Assembly (NCBI RefSeq): GCF_005146945.1
Contig: NZ_SWMS01000008.1
Location: 62,001 to 126,000, forward strand
DNA from: Prauserella endophytica
Lineage (GTDB): Bacteria > Actinomycetota > Actinomycetes > Mycobacteriales > Pseudonocardiaceae
Direction: 5' to 3'
DNA length: 64,000 nt
Below are positions 56,425 through 63,014 of this stretch, piece after piece. The translations under genes were made by a program, and so were the position numbers. The notes under the pieces were generated by a model. It saw nothing but the letters and a program-made list of their open reading frames with translations. It had not been told where the DNA came from and searched no databases. Every line of letters starts with the position of its first letter. Within the stretch, counting starts at the first letter, position 1.

Positions 56425-57119
56425 ACGGTGAACGCCGAGCGGATCACCGGCTGCGCCACGTTGCGCACCCGGACGCCGCCGGGCGTCACGCCGCGCTCGC
56501 AGCCGGCGTGGGCGTGGCCGTGCACCGCGAGGTGTGTTCCGCTGGCGTCCACGGCCTCGCCGAGCTGGTAGGCGCCAAGGAACGGGTAGATCTCCAGCGG
56601 TTCGCCGTGCAGGGTGTCCGGCACGGGCGAGTAGTGCATGAGCGCGACCCGGATGTCGCACGACAGCGATTCCAGCGCGGACTGGAGCTTGCCTGCGATC
56701 TCGATGGTGTGCCCGACGAACGCCTTCATCTCCGGCTCTCCGAACGCGCTCGCGCAGCGGCCCTCGAATCCGCCGCCGAAGCCCTTCACCCCGGCCACGC
56801 CGAGGCGGTGCCCGTCGATGGGCAGCACCACGCCGTCGCCCTCCAGCACCTGAATGCCGCCCTCGGTGAGCACCTCGGTGACCTCGGGCACGGCGTCGCC
56901 GTGGTGGTCGTGGTTGCCGAGCACGGCGAGCACCGGGACGCCGACGTCCTGGAACTCGGTGGCGACCACGCGCGCCTCCTCCGGAGTGCCGTGCCGGGTC
57001 AGGTCGCCCGCGAGCAGCAGGACGTCCGCGTGCTCGGGCAGGTGCTCCAGCGCGGGCCGAAGCCTGCCCTGTGCGTCCGGGCCGAGGTGCACGTCGCCGA
57101 CGGCCGCGATGCGGATCAT
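56406..57119 (-). CDS. Calcineurin-like metallophosphoesterase
   Basis: 237-residue phosphoesterase with the metal-ligand set AAVGDVHLG, LLAGDLTRHG, AVLGNHDHHGD, LMHYSPV and VHGHAHAG in order. Substrate unknown. The ATG overlaps the BON-protein stop by four bases; the stop lies inside the convergent VanW gene. Part of a three-gene minus-strand unit with the BON and nucleotidyltransferase-like genes. Confidence 0.9.
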   Translation of the reverse strand: MIRIAAVGDVHLGPDAQGRLRPALEHLPEHADVLLLAGDLTRHGTPEEARVVATEFQDVGVPVLAVLGNHDHHGDAVPEVTEVLTEGGIQVLEGDGVVLPIDGHRLGVAGVKGFGGGFEGRCASAFGEPEMKAFVGHTIEIAGKLQSALESLSCDIRVALMHYSPVPDTLHGEPLEIYPFLGAYQLGEAVDASGTHLAVHGHAHAGCERGVTPGGVRVRNVAQPVIRSAFTVYCVEP

Positions 57120-57382
57120 CGGAGCACCTCCGGCTCGCCGGGCTCGCCCGCCTCGACCACGTCGACGTCGTTGTGGACGGTCAGCGTGGGTTCCTTCTCG
57201 TGTGCCACGCGGTCCAGTTCCTCCTTGCAATGCTGGGACGCCACGGACCCGCAGAGGTACACGTGCTCGCCCTTCACGGTCACCTGGATACCGAGCTCCG
57301 CGGTGCGCGGGTCCTCCGCGAGCGCTCTGCGGATCCTCGCCGCGACGTACTCGGGTGCCTCGCCGTTACCCGGGTTCAGCAT
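57116..57382 (-). CDS. BON-domain protein
   Basis: 88-residue single BON domain: VAARIRRALAEDPRTAELGIQVTVKGEHVYLCGSVAS (in parts) gives the expected helix-strand-strand pattern. BON domains bind membranes or polymers. There is no signal peptide, so it is cytoplasmic. Its ATG lies inside the end of the upstream gene (17-bp overlap). Confidence 0.85.
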   Translation of the reverse strand: MLNPGNGEAPEYVAARIRRALAEDPRTAELGIQVTVKGEHVYLCGSVASQHCKEELDRVAHEKEPTLTVHNDVDVVEAGEPGEPEVLR

Positions 57383-57935
57383 CGGACGCTCCTTTCACGC
57401 CGAGATCGGTGAGCAGGCCGAGACAGGCCCGCGCGTACGGCGAACCGGCGGTCTCGCGCTCCACCCGCGCCCAGTCGACCTGCTCGCGCAGCGCCCTCGC
57501 GATCGGCAGCAGCGGTGTGAGGTCGCAGCGGTGCGGGCCGAGCACGAGCAGCTTGTCGACCATCACGTCGGTGGCGGGCAGCACCGGCGCCGAGGTGGCG
57601 CCGACCCGGATCTCGTCGCAGCTGTCGAGCAGCTCGGGCGTCACCGCGCGCTGGTTGGGCCTGAAGATGAGGTCCACGAGGCAGTCGCCGTCGTACACCT
57701 TGGTGAGCCAGTCCTCCGGTGGGTCCGCGGCGCGCATGCCCTCCGCGATGAGCGCCTTGCGCGCGACACCGGCGTCCTGCTCGGTGACGAAGATGTCCAC
57801 GTCGTGATCGGAGGCGGGGCCGCCACGCGCGTACACCGCGCAGCCTCCGGCGAGCGCGAACCGCAGCCCGCCCGCCTTGAGCGTGTTCACCACCCTCGTG
57901 ATGGTGCGCAGCAGCTGTTCCTGGTCGACCTCCAT
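57366..57935 (-). CDS. Nucleotidyltransferase-fold protein
   Basis: 189-residue protein with the nucleotidyltransferase core GGCAVYARGGPASDHDVDIFV (shown over ~29-49; Gly-Gly and the Asp-x-Asp pair) and a third acidic position near DCLVDLIF. The layout resembles DUF6036/AbiEii-like or aminoglycoside-nucleotidyltransferase-type domains. No antitoxin-type partner flanks it, so a toxin role is not supported. First gene of the BON/phosphoesterase unit; ATG at 57935 has GGAG upstream. Confidence 0.78.
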   Translation of the reverse strand: MEVDQEQLLRTITRVVNTLKAGGLRFALAGGCAVYARGGPASDHDVDIFVTEQDAGVARKALIAEGMRAADPPEDWLTKVYDGDCLVDLIFRPNQRAVTPELLDSCDEIRVGATSAPVLPATDVMVDKLLVLGPHRCDLTPLLPIARALREQVDWARVERETAGSPYARACLGLLTDLGVKGASDAEPG

Positions 57936-57991
57936 CGTGTTCGGTTACCCGCTCGGCTCGTGGGTATGCGCCGTGTGGAGGTGATGCGGTG

Positions 57992-58183
57992 ATGGCACAA
58001 CCGAACCCGATCCAGATGCAGAAGTACCTGGCCGGAGTGGACTACCCGTGCTCGAGGGACGACCTCGTCGAGCACGCCAGGAGCAAGGGCGCGGACGACG
58101 ACGTGCTGGAGCACCTGCGCTCCCTGCCCGAGCGCACCTACGACGGTCCGAACGCGGTGAGCGCGGAGTACTCCAAGACCTGA
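57992..58183 (+). CDS. DUF2795 small protein
   Basis: 63-residue protein: NPIQMQKYLAGVDYPCSRDDLVEHARSKGADDDVLEHLRSLP (in parts) is the DUF2795 helical domain, found in many small actinobacterial proteins of unknown function. The ATG at 57992 follows TGGAGGTG by about nine bases; a GTG three bases earlier is also possible. It is divergent from the nucleotidyltransferase-like gene. Confidence 0.85.
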   Translation: MAQPNPIQMQKYLAGVDYPCSRDDLVEHARSKGADDDVLEHLRSLPERTYDGPNAVSAEYSKT

Positions 58184-58270
58184 GAGACCCGACGGCGACC
58201 TCCACGCGGCGGGGCGGGGCCACGTTTATGGCGGACGGTTGCGGCCCATCCTCGCCGCAGGAGGTGTGCC

Positions 58271-59674
58271 ATGACCGATCTCGCCGTTGAACTCGACCTG
58301 CCCTCGGCCGGACCCGACGAGCCGAACGCCATCCGCATCGACAGCCCGCTCGACGGCGGGCTCGTCGGCAGGGTCGCCAAGGCGAGCAGGCAGGACGTCA
58401 CCGACGCGGTCGCCGCGGCGCGGGCGGCACGGGTGGCGTGGGCGGGAACCCCCGCCGCGGAACGGGGAGCCGCGCTGCGCTCGGCGGCTGCCGCGATCCG
58501 CGACCGGGCCGACGACCTCGCGCGGGTGAACGAGGCCGAGACCGGCCGTCCCGCCGAGGACGCGAAGGAGGGCGTGCTCGCGGGGGCGGGCACGCTGGAG
58601 CAGTACGCCGAGCTTGGACCCGTGCACAGGGGGCGCAGCCTGCTCGGCGATCCCGGCGCGACCGACCTGATGGTGCCCGAGCCGAGGGGCGTGGCTGTGG
58701 TGCTGACGCCGTGGAACGACCCGGTGGCCGTGGCGTGCGGCCTGGTCGGCGCCGCGCTGGCGACCGGCAACACGGTGGTGCACAAGCCGAGCGAGCGCTG
58801 TCCCCACACGGGCCTGTTGCTCGGCGAGCTGATCACGCCGTACCTGCCCGAGGGCGTGCTGACGTGCCTGGCGGGCGACGGCGAGGTCGGCGCGTGGCTC
58901 GCCGGCAGTGAGGGCGTCGACCTCATCGCGCACGTCGGCAGCACGGAGGCCGGGCGGGCCATCGCCGGCGCGGCCGCGCGGACGGGCGCGAAGGTGCTGC
59001 TGGAGAACGGGGGCAACGACCCGTTGCTCGTCGACGGCGACGTGGACCCCGCGTGGGCGGCGGAGCAGGCCGCGACCGGCGCGTTCGCCAACAGCGGCCA
59101 GATCTGCGTCGCGGTGGAGCGGGTCTACGTGCACCGCGCGATCGCCGAGCCGTTCGTCGATGCCCTGACGGGCGAGGCCGAGCGGCTCGGCCTGCTGCCG
59201 CTCGTGGACCTGCCGCACCGGGAGAAGGTGCACGGGCAGGTCGCCGACGCGGTCGCCGCGGGGGCACGGCTGTGCGCGGGCGGCGTGGTTCCCGAGGGGC
59301 CCGGGGCGCGGTACCCGGCCACGGTGCTGGCCGACTGCGCGCCGGACCTGGCGATCATGCGGGAGGAGACGTTCGGGCCGGTGGCGCCCGTGTGTGTCGT
59401 CGACGACTTCGACCAGGGGCTTCGGATGGCGTGCGCGGACCGGTACGGCCTCGCGGCGACGGTGCTGACCCGCTCGATGGAGCACGCGCAGCGTGCGTGG
59501 CGCGCCCTGCCGGTGGGCACGGTGAAGGTCAACGCCGTGTTCGGCGGCGCCCCTGGCGGCGCGGCCCAGCCGAGGGGCGCCAGCGGCCAGGGCTTCGGCT
59601 ACGGCCCGGAGCTCCTCGACGAGATGACCACCACCAAGGTGGTCCACGTCGAACCCGCCCCGGCTCCTGAGTGA
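58271..59674 (+). CDS. Aldehyde dehydrogenase
   Basis: 467-residue NAD(P)-dependent aldehyde dehydrogenase. LTPWNDPVAVACGLVGAAL and VVHKPSERCPHTG bind cofactor, LENGGNDPLLV carries the general-base Glu, NSGQICVAVERVYVH the nucleophile Cys279, and EETFGPVAPV the cofactor-ribose motif. AGGAGG precedes the ATG by seven bases. Transcribed alone; the downstream palindrome copy E probably ends the transcript. Substrate unknown. Confidence 0.93.
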   Translation: MTDLAVELDLPSAGPDEPNAIRIDSPLDGGLVGRVAKASRQDVTDAVAAARAARVAWAGTPAAERGAALRSAAAAIRDRADDLARVNEAETGRPAEDAKEGVLAGAGTLEQYAELGPVHRGRSLLGDPGATDLMVPEPRGVAVVLTPWNDPVAVACGLVGAALATGNTVVHKPSERCPHTGLLLGELITPYLPEGVLTCLAGDGEVGAWLAGSEGVDLIAHVGSTEAGRAIAGAAARTGAKVLLENGGNDPLLVDGDVDPAWAAEQAATGAFANSGQICVAVERVYVHRAIAEPFVDALTGEAERLGLLPLVDLPHREKVHGQVADAVAAGARLCAGGVVPEGPGARYPATVLADCAPDLAIMREETFGPVAPVCVVDDFDQGLRMACADRYGLAATVLTRSMEHAQRAWRALPVGTVKVNAVFGGAPGGAAQPRGASGQGFGYGPELLDEMTTTKVVHVEPAPAPE

Positions 59675-59698
59675 GCCCCATGCAGTGCCCCATGCAGT
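59675..59698 (+). repeat. Tandem 12-bp duplication at the left edge of palindrome E
   Basis: GCCCCATGCAGT occurs twice head to tail (59675-59686 and 59687-59698). The second copy runs into the palindrome's left arm, so the duplication includes its outermost bases. Confidence 0.85.
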
Positions 59699-59747
59699 GA
59701 AGGCCACCATCACTGCGTTGAACGCAGGCAAGGTGGCCTTCACTGCA
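59693..59747. terminator. Long palindrome, copy E (imperfect)
   Basis: 55-bp inverted repeat, 27-bp arms around one base. Three mismatches lie near the tip: the left arm has CACCATCACTGCG where the right arm's complement has CACCTTGCCTGCG. It lies between the convergent aldehyde dehydrogenase (stop 59674) and PEBP (stop 59801) genes. The right arm matches copies C and D, and the left arm has drifted. Confidence 0.78.
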
Positions 59748-59781
59748 GTCGGGTCAGCCCACTCAGTCGGGTCAGCCCACT
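59746..59781 (+). repeat. Tandem 18-bp duplication at the right edge of palindrome E
   Basis: CAGTCGGGTCAGCCCACT occurs twice without a break (59746-59763, 59764-59781). The first copy begins within the last two bases of the palindrome. Confidence 0.9.
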
Positions 59782-59800
59782 GCTGCCGTGGGCAGAGTGG

Positions 59801-60490
59801 TCAGCGGGCGAAGAGGCCCACCAGGTTGCCCTTCGCGAGGGTGTGCCCGTCCACGGCGGCGTGGACGTCCTCCGCGCTCGCGCCCTCGCCGAGTCCCAGC
59901 GGGCGGTCGACGGCGTAGAGCCGGAAGAAGTACCGGTGCGCCTCGTCACCGACCGGCGGCTGCGGGCCGCCCCAGCCCAGCTCGCCGAAGCCGTTGCGCC
60001 CCGGCGTCGCCCCGGAAGGCAGGCGCCCCTCGTCGGCGCCGGTGCAGTCGGGAGCGAGCCCGGTGACGACCCAGTGGGTGAACGTCCCGCCCGGCGCGTC
60101 CGGGTCCTCGCACACCAGCGCCAGCTCCTCCGTCCCATCCGGCGCCCGCGTCCACTCCAGCGGCGGTGAGACGTTGTCGCGGTGGTGGGCGTAGCGGTCG
60201 GGGATCAGCGTGTGGTCGGTGAACGCCGCGCTGCGTAGCTCCAGCTCGCCCTCGCCTGGCCCGGGCGGGTTGCCCTCGGCGTCGATGGCCGGGTCGCCCC
60301 GGCTGGTGCCCCGGGTGCCCTTCGGGCCCGCCGCGCGGTCGGGGTCGCCGTGTGGTCGTGCGGGGTGCTCCCGCCGCAGCTCCTCGTTCGCGGCGCGGTC
60401 CGCGCGCTGGTCGTTCACTCCGCTGTCCTCGTACTCGGAGCGCAGCCGAGCACGTTTGACGTCGTAGCCGTGGCTTCCCGGATCCGGCAT
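59801..60490 (-). CDS. YbhB/YbcL-type PEBP (Raf kinase inhibitor-like) protein with N-terminal extension
   Basis: 229-residue protein. The PEBP domain begins near residue 85: RDNVSPPLEWTRAPDGTEELALVCEDPDAP (in parts), then FTHWVVTGLAPDCTG and GFGELGWGGPQPPVGDEAHRYFFRLYAVD contain the anion-site Asp-Pro-Asp-Ala-Pro and Gly-Gly-Pro-x-Pro motifs. The first ~80 residues are hydrophilic, Arg/Asp-rich and probably disordered, an addition to the usual ~150-180 residues of the family. AAAGGAGG lies seven bases before the ATG. Function unknown; not kinase inhibition by default. Confidence 0.88.
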   Translation of the reverse strand: MPDPGSHGYDVKRARLRSEYEDSGVNDQRADRAANEELRREHPARPHGDPDRAAGPKGTRGTSRGDPAIDAEGNPPGPGEGELELRSAAFTDHTLIPDRYAHHRDNVSPPLEWTRAPDGTEELALVCEDPDAPGGTFTHWVVTGLAPDCTGADEGRLPSGATPGRNGFGELGWGGPQPPVGDEAHRYFFRLYAVDRPLGLGEGASAEDVHAAVDGHTLAKGNLVGLFAR

Positions 60491-60555
60491 GGCTCCTCCT
60501 TTCCCGATCAACCACAGGAATTGCCGGCACCGGGGGCGGCAAACCTCGGCAAACC

Positions 60556-61548
60556 TCAGCGCACCACCAGTGTGGTGTCCCCGCGCCGGGGCACCAGCTC
60601 GCCGATCACCGGTGCGCCGGGGATCTCGCCCGCGAGCAGCAGGCCGCCGGATGTCTGCGCGTCGGCCAGCAGCAACGCGGTCTCCTCGTCCACGCCGAGC
60701 TCGGTGTGCGGGCGGACCCAGTCGAGGTTGCGGCGGCTGCCACCCGGCACGAACCCCGCGCGCAGCGCCTCGCGCGCACCGTCCACGAAGGGCACCGCGG
60801 CCGCGTCGACCACCGCGGTGACACCGCTGGCCCGCGCCAGTTTGTGCAGGTGGCCCAGCAACCCGAAGCCGGTCACGTCGGTCGCGCACCTGATCCCCGC
60901 GGCCACGGCCGTTTCCGCCGCGGTGTCGTTGAGCGTGGTCATCACCTCGATCGCCTGCTCGAAGCGCTCCGCGGTCGCCTTGTGCCGTGCGTTCAGCATC
61001 CCGAGCCCGAGCGGCTTCGTCAGCGACAGCGGCAGCCCCGCGCGGCCGGAGTCGTTGCGCAGCAAGCGATCCGGGTCGCCGACACCGGTGACCGCGAGGC
61101 CGTACTTTGGTTCCGGGTCGTCCACGCTGTGACCGCCGGCGAGGTGGCAGCCCGCGCTGGCGCACACCTCCTTGCCACCGCGCAGCGCCTCGGCCGCCAG
61201 CTCGAACGGCAAGGTCTCGCGCGGCCAGCACAGCAGGTTCACCGCCACCACCGGCTGCCCGCCCATCGCGTAGACGTCCGACAGCGCGTTCGCCGCCGCG
61301 ATCCGGCCCCAGTCATAGGGATCGTCCACGACGGGCGTGAAGAAGTCGGTGGTGGCGATCAGCGCCTTCCCGTCCTCGATCCGGACCGCCGCGGCGTCGT
61401 CGCCGTCGTCGAGGCCGACGAGCAGTTCCCCGTGCGGCTCGGCGGGCCCGCCGCCGGTCAGGCCGCGCACCACCTCTTCCAGCTCGCCGGGCGGGATCTT
61501 GCAGGCACAGCCGCCGCCGTGTGCGTACTGCGTGAGTCGGTAAGCCAT
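60556..61548 (-). CDS. selD: Selenide, water dikinase SelD
   Basis: 330-residue enzyme that makes selenophosphate from selenide and ATP, the selenium donor for selenocysteine. The N-terminal catalytic segment YAHGGGCACKIPP places Cys14 and Lys17, so this SelD uses Cys, not Sec. ATP/metal sites TTDFFTPVVDDPYDWG and AGGHSVDDPEPKYGLAVTG and the ATDVTGFGLLGH loop are intact. ATG at 61548 is preferred; an in-frame ATG at 61557 is possible. Divergent from the tRNA-Sec/selA/selB unit 60 bp away, completing the pathway. Confidence 0.94.
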   Translation of the reverse strand: MAYRLTQYAHGGGCACKIPPGELEEVVRGLTGGGPAEPHGELLVGLDDGDDAAAVRIEDGKALIATTDFFTPVVDDPYDWGRIAAANALSDVYAMGGQPVVAVNLLCWPRETLPFELAAEALRGGKEVCASAGCHLAGGHSVDDPEPKYGLAVTGVGDPDRLLRNDSGRAGLPLSLTKPLGLGMLNARHKATAERFEQAIEVMTTLNDTAAETAVAAGIRCATDVTGFGLLGHLHKLARASGVTAVVDAAAVPFVDGAREALRAGFVPGGSRRNLDWVRPHTELGVDEETALLLADAQTSGGLLLAGEIPGAPVIGELVPRRGDTTLVVR

Positions 61549-61608
61549 GCCACCCATCCTCGCGCTGCGAACGCCGACGCGCCTTGCGAAGATGGCGGCA
61601 TGTCCCAG

Positions 61609-61700
61609 GGAGGCGCTTCCGGCCTGGTGACCGGCGCGGTCTTCAAAACCGTGGAACGGCAGGCACTGTCGTTGGCGGGTTCGATTCCCGTTCGCCTCCG
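61609..61700 (+). tRNA. selC: tRNA-Sec (anticodon TCA)
   Basis: About 92 nt with all tRNA-Sec hallmarks: acceptor GGAGGCG pairing with CGCCTCC, anticodon loop CTTCAAA (anticodon TCA, reads UGA) closed by CGGT/ACCG, a long variable arm with an eight-base stem (AACGGCAG/CTGTCGTT, one G-U pair), and T-arm CGGGTTCGATTCCCG. The 3' CCA is not encoded (CCG follows the discriminator G). It sits between divergent selD and selA and ends 21 bp before the selA ATG, so it is probably processed from a selC-selA-selB transcript. Confidence 0.94.
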
Positions 61701-61721
61701 CCGAGGCGAGGGGGCGCCGCC

Positions 61722-63014
61722 ATGACCGACCCGCGGCGGCGCATCCCGCGCACCGACACGCTGCTCGCCGAGCCGAGGCTCGCGAAGGCGGTGGCCGAGC
61801 TTGGTCCCGCGCTGGTGAAGGCGGCCGTCGTCGCCGCGCAGAACCGCGCCCGCGCCGGGGAGATCGCCCCGGAGGACGTCGCCGAGGAGGCCGTCGCCGC
61901 CCTGCCCGCCACGGCGTCGTCGCTGCGGCCCGTGCTCAACGCCACCGGGATCGTGGTACACACCAACCTCGGCCGCGCACCGCTGTCCGCGGCGGCGCTC
62001 GACGCCGTGCGCGCCGCGGGTGGCGGCACCGACGTCGAGTTCGACCTCCGCACCGGGCAGCGTGCCCGGCGGGGCCGCGGCGCGCTGGCCGCGCTCGCCG
62101 AGGCCGTTCCCGACGCGGGCGCCGTGCACGTGGTCAACAACAACGCCGCCGCGCTGCTGCTCTGCGCACTCGCACTGGCGCAGGACGGGGAGATCGTCGT
62201 CAGCAGGGGTGAGCTCGTCGAGATCGGCGACGGCTTCCGGATTCCGGAACTGCTGGCGTCGACCGGGGCCCGGCTGCGCGAGGTCGGCACCACGAACCGC
62301 ACCACGGCGCGCGACTACGCCGAGGCCATCGGCCCGCGGACGGGGTTCGTGCTGAAGGTGCACCCGTCCAACTTCCGCGTCAGCGGGTTCACCGCCGAGG
62401 CCCGGATCGGCGAGCTCGCCGGACTCGGCGTGCCGGTGGTCGCCGACATCGGGTCCGGGCTGCTGCGCCCCGATCCGCTCCTGCCGGGCGAGCCGGACGC
62501 CACCACGGTGCTGCGCGCCGGTGCCGCGCTCGTCACCGGCAGCGGTGACAAGCTGCTCGGTGGCCCGCAGGCGGGACTGCTGCTCGGGGAGCACGACCTC
62601 GTCGAGCGCCTGCGCCGCCATCCCGCCGCGCGGGCGCTGCGGGTCGACAAGCTGACCCTGGCGGCGCTGGAAGCGACCCTGCGCGGTCCGGTCCCGCCCG
62701 TGCGTGCCGCGCTCGACGCCGACCCCGAACGTTTGCGGGAGCGCGCGGAGCGCCTCGCCGCCGAACTCCGCGACCTCGGTGCCGACGCCGTGGCGGTGGA
62801 ATCGCGGGCGGCGGTGGGCGGCGGCGGGGCGCCGGGCGTGGAACTGCCGAGCGCCGCGGTGAGCCTGCCCGAGTCGTACGCGCGCCGCCTCCGGCTCGGC
62901 GACCCGGCCGTCGCCGGGCGGGTCGAGCGCGGCCGGTGCCTGCTCGACCTGCGAACGGTCGCGCCCGCCGACGACCGGTCCCTGCGGGAGGCCGTGGCGC
63001 GATGCACGTCCTAG
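61722..63014 (+). CDS. selA: L-seryl-tRNA(Sec) selenium transferase SelA
   Basis: 430-residue PLP enzyme converting Ser-tRNA(Sec) to Sec-tRNA(Sec) with selenophosphate. NATGIVVHTNLGRAPLS, VVNNNAAALLLCALAL, EIGDGFRIPELL and KVHPSNFRVSGF are family motifs; the PLP Lys is residue 277 in GSGDKLLGGPQAG. The frame extends upstream through the tRNA, but the ATG at 61722 is the only sensible start. The stop overlaps selB by 13 bp. Confidence 0.95.
   Translation: MTDPRRRIPRTDTLLAEPRLAKAVAELGPALVKAAVVAAQNRARAGEIAPEDVAEEAVAALPATASSLRPVLNATGIVVHTNLGRAPLSAAALDAVRAAGGGTDVEFDLRTGQRARRGRGALAALAEAVPDAGAVHVVNNNAAALLLCALALAQDGEIVVSRGELVEIGDGFRIPELLASTGARLREVGTTNRTTARDYAEAIGPRTGFVLKVHPSNFRVSGFTAEARIGELAGLGVPVVADIGSGLLRPDPLLPGEPDATTVLRAGAALVTGSGDKLLGGPQAGLLLGEHDLVERLRRHPAARALRVDKLTLAALEATLRGPVPPVRAALDADPERLRERAERLAAELRDLGADAVAVESRAAVGGGGAPGVELPSAAVSLPESYARRLRLGDPAVAGRVERGRCLLDLRTVAPADDRSLREAVARCTS

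Noticed and set aside
57366-57935. Nucleotidyltransferase-fold protein considered as the toxin of an AbiE-type toxin-antitoxin pair
   Set aside because: Its overlapping neighbour is a BON-domain protein, not an HTH antitoxin, and the next gene is a phosphoesterase.
59675-59781. Paired direct repeats considered as attachment sites or CRISPR-like units
   Set aside because: They are immediate tandem duplications without spacers, integrase or cas genes; slippage next to a palindrome explains them.
60556-61548. SelD considered as a selenoprotein with in-frame UGA
   Set aside because: The catalytic position is a Cys codon and there is no internal TGA in the frame.
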